Shown one piece after another: positions 26,301 through 34,790 of a stretch of 64,000 nt of DNA. The DNA lies in NCBI RefSeq assembly GCF_002797355.1, contig NZ_KZ454939.1, positions 497,828 through 561,827 on the forward strand, written 5' to 3'. Position 1 is the first letter of the stretch. Each line of letters opens with the position of its first letter. This DNA comes from Bacillus xiapuensis. GTDB taxonomy: Bacteria; Bacillota; Bacilli; Bacillales; Domibacillaceae. The notes under the pieces are model-generated. The model was not told the origin of the DNA and did no database searches. It saw only the letters and a list, made by a program, of their open reading frames with translations. A program made the position numbers and the translations under genes.

Positions 26301-26802
26301 TATCCTGGCTTGTTTCCATTAAAAGCAGATCGCAGCCGCCTTCGATTAAGGCTGTCGCCTGCTCTTCAAAATCTTGGCTTAACGTGTCAAAATCAATACC
26401 GCCTGTGACGGACAGCGTCTTTGTTGTAGGGCCGATTGCTCCGGCAACATAGCGCGGCTGCTCGGCTGTTGAGCAGTCATCGGCGCATTGCCGGGCGATT
26501 TCAGCCGCCCGCCGGTTGATGGAATACGCTTGGTGTCCTAAATTGTATTCGTTTAATACAAGAGCCGTGCCGCCGAAAGTATTCGTGGCGATAATGTCTG
26601 CGCCGGCTTCGAGATATTGGCGGTGAATGCGCTCTATGACGTGCGGAGCTGTCAAATTTAAATTTTCATTGCACCCTTCGTATTCTTCACCTCCGAAGTC
26701 ATCAGCTGTTAAAGCGGCTTGCTGCAGCATCGTTCCCATCGCCCCGTCTATGATGAGAATTCGTTCTTCAAGCGCTGTTTCAATTGGTGGTCGATTGGAC
26801 AT
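23356..26802 (-). CDS. metH: Cobalamin-dependent methionine synthase MetH
   Basis: Transfers methyl from methyltetrahydrofolate to homocysteine through methylcobalamin. 1148 residues with all four modules: homocysteine domain (1-330, zinc cysteines in GLNCATGPE and VGGCCGTTPDH), pterin-binding domain (about 350-610, opening ERTNVIGSRKF), cobalamin-binding domain with DVHDIGKNLV near 720, and C-terminal AdoMet activation domain (about 900-1148, with the FGYPACPNLEDQEKL motif). ATG at 26802 follows AAAGAGGG and lies 23 bases inside yitJ. Controlled with yitJ by the S-box. Confidence 0.95.
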   Translation of the reverse strand: MSNRPPIETALEERILIIDGAMGTMLQQAALTADDFGGEEYEGCNENLNLTAPHVIERIHRQYLEAGADIIATNTFGGTALVLNEYNLGHQAYSINRRAAEIARQCADDCSTAEQPRYVAGAIGPTTKTLSVTGGIDFDTLSQDFEEQATALIEGGCDLLLMETSQDMLNVKAGVLGIKRAFAKTATELPIMISGTIEPMGTTLAGQNIEAFYLSIEHIQPLSVGLNCATGPEFMTDHIRSLSAISKSFVSCYPNAGLPDEEGCYHESPVSLAQKLKGFAEKGWLNIVGGCCGTTPDHIRVIREAVKDLPPRKRPEHPHQHAVSGIEPLLYDDSMRPLFVGERTNVIGSRKFKRLIIEGKYEEAAEVARAQVKGGAHVIDICLANPDRDEDEDMENFMKEVVKKVKVPLVIDSTDENVIEKALKYSQGKAIINSVNLEDGEERFEAVLPLVKKYGAAIVVGTIDETGMAVTRERKLEIAIRSYDLLVHKWGIAPEDIIFDPLVFPVGTGDEQYIGSAAETIEGIRLIKQKLPRALTILGVSNVSFGLPPVGREVLNAVYLYHCTQAGLDYAIVNTEKLERFASIPKEEIELAEQLLFQTTDESLAAFTDFYRDKKKEKKEADIPKTVPERLAYYVVEGTKEGLIADLEQALTMYKTPLDIINGPLMKGMAEVGRLFNDNQLIVAEVLQSAEVMKAAVAFLEPYMEKKENDNGKGKVVLATVKGDVHDIGKNLVDIILSNNGFKVVDLGIKVTPSELIEAIKKEHPDIVGLSGLLVKSAQQMVLTAQDMKAANIDVPILVGGAALSRRFTETKISPEYSGPVLYAKDAMEGLSLASRLQDQEKKEQLLNELEEQKEKRKEIEAFREKRKPSAVAVLEKPKKTVRQDVPVFTPNDLRKHVQCDYPVAHLKPYINKQTLIGHHLGLKGKVEKLLAEKDARALALKEMTDSFLQEGLLKTASLYQFFPAQSDGDDVIIYDPADAQTEIERFTFPRQHKEPFLCLADYLKPVDSGQMDYVGLFIVTAGFGVREHAAYFKEKGEFLQSHAIQATALELAEGFAERIHQEMRDQWGFPDPVDFTMAERFAAKYQGQRFSFGYPACPNLEDQEKLFKLLKPEEIGVHLTEGYMMEPEASVSAIVFAHPDARYFNVE

Positions 26803-28645
26803 GAGCGATCCCTCTTTCGTTTGTTTTTCCGTCAAGTTCTTCTATGTAGCGGACTAGCTCTATGGACATTTCATAACGAAGAAATGGAGTAATTAAATAA
26901 ATTCCGTTAAAAAGCTGTGCCGCCGTTTCAATCAGCTCCTTGGCAATCTGGATTCCTTCACGGGCGGCGGCTTGCTTATCATATTCGCATGCCTTCATCC
27001 GTGACAGCGTTTCATCGGATAGCTTAATGCCGGGCACTTCATGATGAAGAAATTCAGCGTTTCGAAAGCTTGTTAAAGGCATGATGCCGATAAATATTGG
27101 TGCTGGGATATGCTTAGTAGCTTCATATACTTCAATGATTTTCTCTTTTGTAAAGACTGGCTGCGTGATAAAGTAATCGGCTCCGCATTCTATTTTTTTC
27201 TCGAGACGCTTCACGGCCCGTTCAATAACGCGGACATTTGGGTTGAACGCTGCGGCAACGGAAAAGCTTGCTTTTTGATTTAACGGCTTTCCTGAAAAAG
27301 AAAGCCCTTCATTTAACTGTTTGATCAGCTGAATCAGCTCTAAGCTGGAAACATCATAAACAGAGGTGGCGCCCGGAAAGTCTCCTACCTTTGTCGGATC
27401 GCCGGTGATCGCTAATACATCATGCAGGCCTAAAGCGTGCAATCCCATGATATGCGATTGCAGGCCGATTAAGTTGCGGTCACGGCAGGTAATATGAACG
27501 AGCGGGCGGATCTGATGATTCATTTTCAGCAGGGAGGCCATCGCCACATTGCTGATTCGCGGAGAAGCGAGTGAATTATCAGCTAAGGTGATGGCGTCAA
27601 TGCTCGTTTTTTGGAGCATCTGTGCTCCTTTTAAATAGGCAGCTGTGTCTAAATGCTTTGGAGTATCCAGCTCGACAATGACCGTCCTTCCTTTTTCCAC
27701 CTGTTCATGAAGGGGAGGGGAGGCAGGCCGGGAAGTTTCTTGAATGACGATGGGTTTGCTTTTCTTGACGGCCTTCTCGATGATCGGTTTGAGACCAAAT
27801 AGCGCTTTTTTTGCGGCTTCTATATGCTTTGGTGTCGTTCCGCAGCAGCCGCCAATTAAGCGAGCGCCCTGATTGCGAAGCTGAACAGCTGATTGACCGA
27901 AGTAATCAGCCTCCGATTCGTAGACGATTCTGCCATCCTCCACATCGAGTAAGCTGGCATTGGGATAAGCCGACAGAAATGCTTTCTCCGGCAGGGGCAC
28001 TTCTTCAAGCGATTGGATCATATGGTGAGGACCCAGGCGGCAATTGACACCGACTACATCCGCTCCCAGCGACTCAAGCTGCTGCAATGCGTCCGGCAGC
28101 GGTGTTCCATTTTGCAGAACACCGGGCTCATGCATCGATACCTGTGTAATTATCGGCAATTCGGTGAGCGGGCGAATCAGCTGCAAAACGGCTGAAAGCT
28201 CTTCAAAGTCATAATAGGTTTCAAGTAAAAGGCCATCTGGCTGTTCAGACAATATAGCTTCAGCTTGTTCTCGGATGGCTGTTTCAATTTCTGGGACAGA
28301 AGCGGTGCTTTTGCGGATTCCGCGGATTCCGCCGATAGTTCCAAGCACAAAGCGGCGGTGAGAAGCGGCGGCCTTCTTGGCGATTTGCACCGCTGACCGG
28401 TTCAATTCCCTCGCCCGGTCTTCTAATCCGTAGCGCGCGAGCTTGATGGCATTGGCGCTGTACGTGTTCGTTTGGATAATGTCGGCGCCTGCTTTCATAT
28501 ATTCCAAATGTATTCGTTCAATAATGTCCGGCCTGCTCATGTTTAATTCTTCGTAGCAGAAATCAATGCCGTAAGAATAGAGCAGTGTGCCCATCGCTCC
28601 GTCAGCTAATAATAGTTCATTTTGCAATCGATCTAATAAGCGCAT
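26780..28645 (-). CDS. yitJ: Bifunctional homocysteine S-methyltransferase / methylenetetrahydrofolate reductase (YitJ)
   Basis: 621 residues. The N-terminal homocysteine methyltransferase domain (1-290) has LLADGAMGTLLYS and zinc cysteines in GVNCRLGPHH and IGGCCGTTPKH. The C-terminal methylenetetrahydrofolate reductase domain (about 330-600) carries TCRDRNLIGLQSHIMGLHALG and ITGDPTKVGDFPGA, which bind FAD and folate. It supplies methyltetrahydrofolate to MetH, encoded next in an overlapping frame. ATG at 28645 follows GAGAGGGTG. An S-box riboswitch sits directly upstream. Confidence 0.93.
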   Translation of the reverse strand: MRLLDRLQNELLLADGAMGTLLYSYGIDFCYEELNMSRPDIIERIHLEYMKAGADIIQTNTYSANAIKLARYGLEDRARELNRSAVQIAKKAAASHRRFVLGTIGGIRGIRKSTASVPEIETAIREQAEAILSEQPDGLLLETYYDFEELSAVLQLIRPLTELPIITQVSMHEPGVLQNGTPLPDALQQLESLGADVVGVNCRLGPHHMIQSLEEVPLPEKAFLSAYPNASLLDVEDGRIVYESEADYFGQSAVQLRNQGARLIGGCCGTTPKHIEAAKKALFGLKPIIEKAVKKSKPIVIQETSRPASPPLHEQVEKGRTVIVELDTPKHLDTAAYLKGAQMLQKTSIDAITLADNSLASPRISNVAMASLLKMNHQIRPLVHITCRDRNLIGLQSHIMGLHALGLHDVLAITGDPTKVGDFPGATSVYDVSSLELIQLIKQLNEGLSFSGKPLNQKASFSVAAAFNPNVRVIERAVKRLEKKIECGADYFITQPVFTKEKIIEVYEATKHIPAPIFIGIMPLTSFRNAEFLHHEVPGIKLSDETLSRMKACEYDKQAAAREGIQIAKELIETAAQLFNGIYLITPFLRYEMSIELVRYIEELDGKTNERGIAHVQSTTN

Positions 28646-28679
28646 CGTATTCACCCTCTCAAAATAGGTTCTCAAATAA

Positions 28680-28840
28680 AAAAGCCCTCTTGGATAAGAA
28701 GGCTTTTAAATGGTCGGTATAACGTCCTTCTTATCTTTCAAACTAACGAAATAGTTTGCTGGATTTAGCACCGTACCTAATAGCGGCTGGTTGCTGAAGC
28801 GTCTTTGGGCCAGGACCCTCGGCTTCTCTTGATAAGAACA
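28680..28840 (-). promoter_or_regulatory. SAM-I (S-box) riboswitch with terminator
   Basis: On the minus strand: TTCTTATCAAGAGAAGC, then GAGGGTCCTGGCCC, then GCTTCAGCAACC, then GGTACGGTGCTAAATCC, the classical S-box order. It ends in the terminator AAAAGCCTTCTTATCCAAG-AGGGCTTTTTT at 28680-28710, whose left arm overlaps the anti-terminator. SAM binding should switch off yitJ-metH. Confidence 0.95.
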
Positions 28841-28947
28841 AATATGCAATTGTTAAAAAGAATAAAGCTATCATATCTTTATTGAAGCGAAGAGTCAAGA
28901 GAATATTTAGAATTTTTAATCGAATAACCAGCGGAAATATAGGGAAA

Positions 28948-29176
28948 GTTCAGATTTTTAGGACTTTCATCTATCTGGTTGCTGAACAAGAATTTGAAGA
29001 TTATACTTGCAGTAATTTATGTTTCAGAAATGGAGCGGATGAATAGCCATCCGCTTTATTTTAATGATGGAATCTGCATATAAGATGTCTTTATCTCTCC
29101 CTCAGGAATGGGGAAGCAAAAGTTTAAGCGGGAGATTACGTCATCTGCATCGTTTGGGACTCACGATGCAGATGAC
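28948..29176 (+). other. Structured leader before the EamA transporter
   Basis: Three potential hairpins on the plus strand: GTTCAG/CTGAAC (28948-28987); a terminator-like AGCGGATG/CATCCGCT followed by TTATTTTAA (29034-29062); and a perfect 13-pair GTCATCTGCATCG/CGATGCAGATGAC (29140-29176), which ends 15 bases before AGGAGG. No known riboswitch core was recognised. The third hairpin has no U-tract. It may be an attenuator; this is inference. Confidence 0.45.
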
Positions 29177-29204
29177 AAAGGCGTGGCAAAAGGAGGTTAT
29201 TAGA

Positions 29205-30107
29205 ATGAACCAGCTGCGTTATTCTTTATTCGTACTAATAGGGGCATGCAGCTATGGTATTCAGGGTTCGCTGATTAAGCTGGCGACAAACGCTGGCTTT
29301 AAAGCGGAAGAGATTACCGCAGCTCAGTACTTTTTTGGCTTGCTTTTAGTGCTGCTCGTAGTGCTGTTTGCCAAACGGGTGAAGTTGAATATAAAACAGA
29401 CGGCATCACTGCTGGCTCTTGGGGTGCTCTTAAGTTTAACAGGCGTATTTTATTCAACTAGCATTGAACAATTAACGGCGTCTGTTTCGATTATTCTGCT
29501 GTTCCAATTTACTTGGATCGGTATTTTAATTGAAGCTGTGTATTTAAGAAAGTTCCCGTCCAATTTAAAAATTATATCGGTCATTCTTCTCTGGGCAGGC
29601 ACAGTGCTGGCAGGAGGCGCCGGTTCGGACAACATAACCGCGCTGTTTAATGGCAAGGGGGCTGTCTTTGGCATCTTAGCTGCTGTTACCTTCTCTCTGT
29701 TTCTTTTCTTCAGCGGAAAAGCAGGGAAGGGAGTGCCGACAATTCAAAGAAGCTTAGTGACGACGGCTGGCGGCTTAATGACGGTCTTATTAGTTGCTTC
29801 TCCCGCCGCCATTACGGAAGGTATCACGACTGGCGCATTCTGGAAATACGGACTGCTTGTTGGTCTGTTTGGAGTGGTGATTCCCATCGTCTTCTTTGCT
29901 GTAGGAACACCGCATATTGATTCAGGCACAGCGACCATCCTTGGAGCGGCTGAACTGCCGGCGGCGATCATCGCGGCGATGCTCATTCTCGGCGAGCAAA
30001 TGACATTGGCACAGATGGCAGGCATTATTTTGATCTTAATTGGAATTGTGGTTCCGCAGTGGCGGCCGAGAAAAAAGGCGCATTCCAGACATCTTTCTGT
30101 ACATTGA
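29205..30107 (+). CDS. EamA/DMT-family transporter
   Basis: 300-residue membrane protein with ten predicted spans in two EamA repeats, the drug/metabolite transporter layout. The start ATG lies behind AAAGGAGGTTATTAGA; an upstream in-frame ATG (29064) has no site and would disrupt the first span. Substrate unknown. The two halves each hold a Pro/Gly-rich repeat such as VFYSTSIEQLTASVSIILLFQFTWIGILIEA and GTPHIDSGTATILGAAELPAAIIAAMLILGE. It is divergent from the S-box-controlled yitJ and ends with its own terminator. Confidence 0.85.
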   Translation: MNQLRYSLFVLIGACSYGIQGSLIKLATNAGFKAEEITAAQYFFGLLLVLLVVLFAKRVKLNIKQTASLLALGVLLSLTGVFYSTSIEQLTASVSIILLFQFTWIGILIEAVYLRKFPSNLKIISVILLWAGTVLAGGAGSDNITALFNGKGAVFGILAAVTFSLFLFFSGKAGKGVPTIQRSLVTTAGGLMTVLLVASPAAITEGITTGAFWKYGLLVGLFGVVIPIVFFAVGTPHIDSGTATILGAAELPAAIIAAMLILGEQMTLAQMAGIILILIGIVVPQWRPRKKAHSRHLSVH

Positions 30108-30197
30108 TTATCGGACAAAAGAGGCTGGGACCTAACTAAATTTGCTGTCATGAAAGCCGAATCATTGTGTTTAATAAAAACATGAGAAACAATAAAA

Positions 30198-30251
30198 CCG
30201 AACTATTACGAAACTCTGAAGGAGCGTTCTAAATAATAGTTCGGCTTTTTT
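30198..30251 (+). terminator. Terminator of the EamA transporter gene
   Basis: Stem CCGAACTATTA with TAATAGTTCGG, 25-base loop, then CTTTTTT. It lies about 90 bases past the stop. The rest of 30252-30418 shows no gene. Confidence 0.75.
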
Positions 30252-30418
30252 ATGAGCTGAAAACCCTTTTTCCCGGCTTCTTCTAGCAGGGAAACCAGCT
30301 TCTTTGCCGGAATGGCTGCGGCATCAGCCCCCTGCTTGAGCCAAACCTGTTATTCCTTCAAAGAATCGCAGGCCGATTCATGATATACTTTGGGAAAAAG
30401 ATGGACAGGGTGAGAAAA

Positions 30419-31504
30419 ATGAACGAGCAACTTTGGAAGAAAGCTGAAGAATTCATTCATCAATGCCACCGCGAGCTGCAAAAGCCGGAGGATGAAACGA
30501 GCTCTCGTTTATGTGAGATTAAAGAAGAAATAGAAGAGACGGGAAGCTATACTCATACGTATGAAGAGCTGGCCCATGGCGCGCGGATGGCTTGGCGCAA
30601 CAGCAACCGCTGCATCGGGCGGCTGTTTTGGCGGACGCTTCATGTGTTAGATGAACGGAGCAGAGATACGGAGGAGGCGGTATTTCAAGCGCTTGCCCGG
30701 CATGTGACATTTGCTGAAAACGGGGGAAAGATCCGTCCTGTCATCACGATATTTCGGCCCTCTTTGCCCGGGAAAGGAGACATTCGTGTCTGGAATCACC
30801 AATTGGTTCGCTATGCGGGCTATGAAACAGCTGACGGAATCGTTGGCGACCCTGCGTCATTAGAACTGACTCAGCGCTGTGAGGAGCTTGGCTGGCGAGG
30901 CAAAAAAACGGATTTTGATTATTTGCCTTGGGTAGTGCAAATCGGAAGCAGACCTCCTAAGTGGAAGGAAGTTCCTTCGGGCTTGATGAAGGAAGTACAC
31001 ATCGTTCATCCGGAGCTGGAATGGTTCAGCGAACTGAAGTTAAAGTGGTATGCCGTACCGATTATTTCGGACATGAAGCTGGAAATTGGCGGAATCCATT
31101 ATCCGTTGGCTCCGTTTAATGGATGGTATATGGGAACGGAAATCGGAGCCCGAAATCTTGCTGATGAAAACCGTTATCATAAACTGCCTGAGGTTGCTAG
31201 GCGCATGGGACTGAACATAGAGAGACTCTCGGATCTTTGGAAGGACAAGGCTTTAACAGAGCTGAATATTGCCGTTTTGTACTCGTTTAAAAGAGCGGGA
31301 GTCAGTATTGTCGATCATCATACGGCTGCCCAGCAATTTAAACTATTCGAACAGAGCGAAGCGCAGGAGGAACGGGCGCTTACAGGTGACTGGACGTGGC
31401 TGATTCCGCCTATGTCTCCGGCTGCTACGCATATTTTTCATCAAGAGTATGAGAATGCCACACATACGCCGAATTTCTTTTACCAAAAGAAGCCCTATGA
31501 ATGA
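30419..31504 (+). CDS. nos: Bacterial nitric oxide synthase oxygenase
   Basis: Oxidises arginine to citrulline and NO using haem and a pterin-like cofactor with host reductases. 361 residues, an oxygenase domain only, as in Bacillus. The haem thiolate is Cys65 in [11 protein letters not shown]. The substrate site is in [22 protein letters not shown] with its catalytic Glu, and the zinc-free N-terminus is short. The ATG follows AGGGTGAGAAAA; further upstream ATGs are less well placed. Hmp and NsrR, which detoxify and sense NO, lie 6 kb downstream. Confidence 0.95.
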   Translation: MNEQLWKKAEEFIHQCHRELQKPEDETSSRLCEIKEEIEETGSYTHTYEELAHGARMAWRNSNRCIGRLFWRTLHVLDERSRDTEEAVFQALARHVTFAENGGKIRPVITIFRPSLPGKGDIRVWNHQLVRYAGYETADGIVGDPASLELTQRCEELGWRGKKTDFDYLPWVVQIGSRPPKWKEVPSGLMKEVHIVHPELEWFSELKLKWYAVPIISDMKLEIGGIHYPLAPFNGWYMGTEIGARNLADENRYHKLPEVARRMGLNIERLSDLWKDKALTELNIAVLYSFKRAGVSIVDHHTAAQQFKLFEQSEAQEERALTGDWTWLIPPMSPAATHIFHQEYENATHTPNFFYQKKPYE

Positions 31505-31535
31505 AATAAGATGTCTCGCGGCGTTTAAAGATCAA

Positions 31536-31564
31536 GAAACCGGCCTCTGAAAAGGGCCGGTTTC
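31536..31564. terminator. Bidirectional terminator between nos and mreBH
   Basis: Stem GAAACCGGCC with GGCCGGTTTC between convergent genes, a 9-base loop, with short T-runs on both strands. Confidence 0.7.
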
Positions 31565-31578
31565 TTCGGTGCTTTAAT

Positions 31579-32586
31579 TTAGCTTGTTGCTTTTTGCAGG
31601 GATTTCATGACGTGAAGTGAGCGTCCCGTACCGATCGCGACAGATTCAAGCGGGTTTGGAGCGAGATGGACAGGAACGATGATTTCATTGCTCAGCCATT
31701 CTTGCATTCCATTCAGCAAGGCGCCGCCTCCGCTAATCACTACTCCTCTGTCGACAATATCGCCGCTTAATTCCGGCGGTGAGCTTTCTAAAGTTACGCG
31801 AATCGTTTCCAATATGGCAAGCAAGGATTCCTTCAGTGCCTGTTGAATCTCATAAGAGCTGACTTCAATGGTTTTTGGCAGGCCAGTGACGAGATCCCGT
31901 CCGCGCACATCCATCGTTTTTTCTTCATGATCGACTAAAGCATACCCAATCTCCATCTTAATATTTTCCGCCGTCCGTTCGCCGATTAATATGTTGTATG
32001 CTTTGCGCACGTATTGCACAATATCCTCATCCAGCTTATCTCCGCCTAGACGGAGTGAGTTGCAGGAAACGACGCCGCCATAGGAGATGATTGCAACTTC
32101 CGTCGTTCCGCCGCCAATATCCACAATTAAGTTGGCGATTGGCTCGCCAACCGGCAAATCCGCCCCGATGGCCGCGGCTACCGGTTCTTCGATGAGCTGC
32201 ACATTTTTGGCTCCGCTGCTTTTAATCGCGTCTTCAATGGCGCGTTTTTCCACTGTTGTCGCTCCGGATGGCGTACAAACCACAACGGAGGGCTTGCGGA
32301 TGGTAAATCCCAAAATTTTGCTCGCTTTTTGCATGATTCCTTTTAGCATGTCCGTGGTGATATCGAAGTCGGCAATTACTCCATCTTTCAGCGGGCGGGT
32401 CGCAATAATGCGCCCTGGAGTTTTTCCGATCATTTCTTTTGCTTCACTGCCGATGGCTAATACCTTCTTCGTCTCCGCATCGATCGCCACAACGGACGGC
32501 TCGTTAATAATAATCCCTTTATCCTTCGTATAAACTAATAGGTTGGCAGTCCCTAAATCAATGCCAATTTCAGTTTGTCCAAACAT
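31579..32586 (-). CDS. mreBH: MreB-family actin-like protein, MreBH type
   Basis: Actin homologue that guides lateral wall synthesis; MreBH in Bacillus positions the hydrolase LytE. 335 residues, matching MreBH length. Nucleotide-site motifs: [14 protein letters not shown] at the start, [15 protein letters not shown] near 157, and [16 protein letters not shown] near 290. MreBH is preferred over MreB or Mbl because it stands alone and is not with mreCD or murA-spoIID. ATG at 32586 follows GGAGGAATGCAAG. Confidence 0.85.
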   Translation of the reverse strand: MFGQTEIGIDLGTANLLVYTKDKGIIINEPSVVAIDAETKKVLAIGSEAKEMIGKTPGRIIATRPLKDGVIADFDITTDMLKGIMQKASKILGFTIRKPSVVVCTPSGATTVEKRAIEDAIKSSGAKNVQLIEEPVAAAIGADLPVGEPIANLIVDIGGGTTEVAIISYGGVVSCNSLRLGGDKLDEDIVQYVRKAYNILIGERTAENIKMEIGYALVDHEEKTMDVRGRDLVTGLPKTIEVSSYEIQQALKESLLAILETIRVTLESSPPELSGDIVDRGVVISGGGALLNGMQEWLSNEIIVPVHLAPNPLESVAIGTGRSLHVMKSLQKATS

Positions 32587-32799
32587 CTTGCATTCCTCCA
32601 AACGACATTCGTATGCCTTCAGCTTTTATAAGTATAAAATCGCCAAAAGAAGGTTGTATAGGGGACAAAATGTGGAAGTTGATTTGTTACAAATTCATTT
32701 AATTTATTACATATGAAAAGATCGGTGATGACCGGATTTTCAACGGATTCAACGAGAGAAATAAAGAGTTTTGTTATCAAAAATTAATGATCGTAAATC

Positions 32800-32829
32800 A
32801 AAAACCCGCTGGCTATGCAGCGGGTTTTT
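32800..32829. terminator. Terminator hairpin downstream of ykhA
   Basis: Stem AAAAACCCGCT with AGCGGGTTTTT, loop of 8. It ends the minus-strand thioesterase gene before the mreBH promoter region and could act in both directions. Confidence 0.8.
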
Positions 32830-32858
32830 GAGCGGATCGTATGAGCAAAGGACTATTA

Positions 32859-33362
32859 TCACAAATTGGAGAAAAATTCAGCCAGTTCTTTGCTGTATCT
32901 TTTTCGCGCTTTGCGGTGTTCTGCCCGATTAACCGCTGTTTCATTCAGCCATTTTTCCTCCTTGGATTCAGGAATGACTTCAGGAACCATTACGGGCTTG
33001 CCGTTTTCATCCAGCGCGACAAATGTCAGGAATGAAATGGCGGCTACAGAAGATTCGCCCGTCAGCAAGTTTTCAGCCAGAACTTTTACAAATACTTCCA
33101 TACTTGTCGTTCCGGTATACGACACCATCGCTTCTAATGTAACTGCATCGCCAACGCGAATCGGCTTCAGGAAGTCGACAGAATCGGTGGAAGCTGTTAC
33201 CACCGGTTTTCTGGCATGCTTGGTAGCGGTGATCGAAGCGATATCATCTATGTAAGCCATGAGCTTGCCGCCGAATAATGTGCCATGGTGATTCGTGTCA
33301 GGAGGAAGCACATGGCTTGTTTTGATAGATAAAGTGTCTTTCATCAGTCTTTTTTCTCTCAT
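32859..33362 (-). CDS. ykhA: Hotdog-fold acyl-CoA thioesterase (YkhA-like)
   Basis: 167 residues with a single hotdog domain typical of cytosolic acyl-CoA hydrolases. The active-site helix region is DTNHHGTLFGGKLMAYIDDIASITATKHA, with Asn and Asp in family positions, followed by strands VVTASTDSVDFLKPIRVGDAV. The C-terminal extension is basic and helical. Length and sequence fit B. subtilis YkhA; natural acyl-CoA substrate unknown. Start at 33362 is 7 bases after AGAGGTGA. Confidence 0.9.
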   Translation of the reverse strand: MREKRLMKDTLSIKTSHVLPPDTNHHGTLFGGKLMAYIDDIASITATKHARKPVVTASTDSVDFLKPIRVGDAVTLEAMVSYTGTTSMEVFVKVLAENLLTGESSVAAISFLTFVALDENGKPVMVPEVIPESKEEKWLNETAVNRAEHRKARKRYSKELAEFFSNL

Positions 33363-33546
33363 GGATGTCACCTCTTTATTTTTTCTCTGTGCTTAGTATA
33401 ACGCATATGACAAAAAAACCGGCGCTTTTATAAAAAGTATAAGAATTCTGAAATTAACAGTTGTATTATAATTCTTATTAATGTATAAATATTAATAAGG
33501 AGATGTTATGAATAACCGTAAATCAATTTATGAGGTGAGAAATAGA

Positions 33547-34497
33547 ATGACGATCAATCTACTGGCAACTCAACATTTAGCTGGAATGGATTTGCTGCAG
33601 CTGGCGGATTTCAGCTCCGAAAGTATAGAAGGTCTCGTGCGCTTGGCGGACGATATGAAGAAGAACAAAGGAAATTACGCAAACAGCTTACAAGGACAAA
33701 TATTAGGCATGATTTTTGAAAAAAGCTCCACTCGTACGCGGGTATCTTTTGAGGCGGCGATGCTCCAGCTCGGCGGCCATGCGATGTTTCTCAGCTCCAA
33801 TGACTTGCAGATTGGGCGCGGAGAAACGATTGAGGATACCGGTCAGGTTCTGTCCGGATATTTGGATGGAATCATGATTCGGACGCATCATCACTCGAGA
33901 ATTGAAGCGCTGGCAGAAGCGGCAAGCATTCCCGTGATTAACGGCTTAACGGATGCCTATCACCCGTGCCAAGCATTGGCGGATTTACTGACAGTTTATG
34001 AGCTGAAAGGAAAGTTCAAAGGGCAAAAGCTGGTGTATGTTGGCGACGGAAATAATGTCGCTCATTCTCTTATGATTGGATGCGCCATGACGGGCATGAA
34101 TTTTACTTTGACGGCCCCGGCGGGATACGAGCCGGCCTCTGAAATAGTCGAGAAAGCAAAAGAAATGGCTGCCCGCACGAAAGCGAAGATTGAGATTACA
34201 GCCGACCCTTGCGAAGCTGTAAAGGAAGCGGATTTTATCTACACAGATGTATGGACGAGCATGGGTCAGGAGGAGGAAGCAAAAGAGCGTTTAAAGGCCT
34301 TCGCAGCATATCAGGTCAATGATCAGCTGATGTCTTTGGCCAAGGCGGATTGTAAATTTATGCATTGCTTGCCGGCTCATCGCGGGGAGGAAGTTTCAGC
34401 GAGTGTCATGGACGGCGCTGCTTCGGTTGTCTTTCAGCAAGCAGAAAACCGTCTGCATGCTCAAAAAGCTGTGCTTTACAGCCTGATGAAAAAGTAA
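33547..34497 (+). CDS. argF: Ornithine carbamoyltransferase
   Basis: Forms citrulline from ornithine and carbamoyl phosphate. 316 residues. Carbamoyl phosphate site STRTRVSFE near 55, DAYHPCQALADLLT near 135, ornithine site around DVWTSMGQEEE near 230, and HCLPAHRGEEV near 270. ATG at 33547 lies 7 bases after GAGGTGAG. It stands alone, so whether it serves arginine synthesis (argF) or the deiminase route (arcB) rests on the lack of arcA/arcC nearby; NO synthase, which makes citrulline, is 2 kb upstream. The leader is A+T-rich, without a convincing ArgR box. Confidence 0.93.
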   Translation: MTINLLATQHLAGMDLLQLADFSSESIEGLVRLADDMKKNKGNYANSLQGQILGMIFEKSSTRTRVSFEAAMLQLGGHAMFLSSNDLQIGRGETIEDTGQVLSGYLDGIMIRTHHHSRIEALAEAASIPVINGLTDAYHPCQALADLLTVYELKGKFKGQKLVYVGDGNNVAHSLMIGCAMTGMNFTLTAPAGYEPASEIVEKAKEMAARTKAKIEITADPCEAVKEADFIYTDVWTSMGQEEEAKERLKAFAAYQVNDQLMSLAKADCKFMHCLPAHRGEEVSASVMDGAASVVFQQAENRLHAQKAVLYSLMKK

Positions 34498-34498
34498 T

Positions 34499-34580
34499 GT
34501 GAAATCTTCAAACAGAGGACTTTCTTTCCTCCGCCGCTGCTAAAAAGAGGAATAAAGGCTTGTATCACAGCGCCCTCTGC
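34499..34580 (+). repeat. Dispersed two-hairpin intergenic repeat, copy E
   Basis: GTGAAATCTTCAAACAGAGG, ACTTTCTTTCCTCC, GCTGCTAAAAAGAGGAATAA, AGGC, then ACAGCGCCCTCTGCC. Same order as copy F with some drift. It begins two bases after the argF stop. Confidence 0.7.
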
Positions 34581-34790
34581 CGGGCATTCAAGACTACCAT
34601 GCTTAAAGCGGAAGTCTTACGGCATCTTACAGGCAGGAGAAACATTCCGTAGTGTTGCAGTGTCCGCTCAGTTGAAGCTGGGGCATTTTGGCTGTTTTCT
34701 CTTAAGGAAGGACGCTTTCGCATCTTGCGGATTTGTTCATTCAGTGTACAATAAATAATAACATAAGAGAGCAGCCTGAGAGGTGGGGAC

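Noticed and set aside
33470-33546. ArgR box before argF
   Set aside because: The A+T-rich leader contains TGTATAAATATTAAT-like sequence but no convincing match to the ARG-box pair, and such sequence is expected by chance here.
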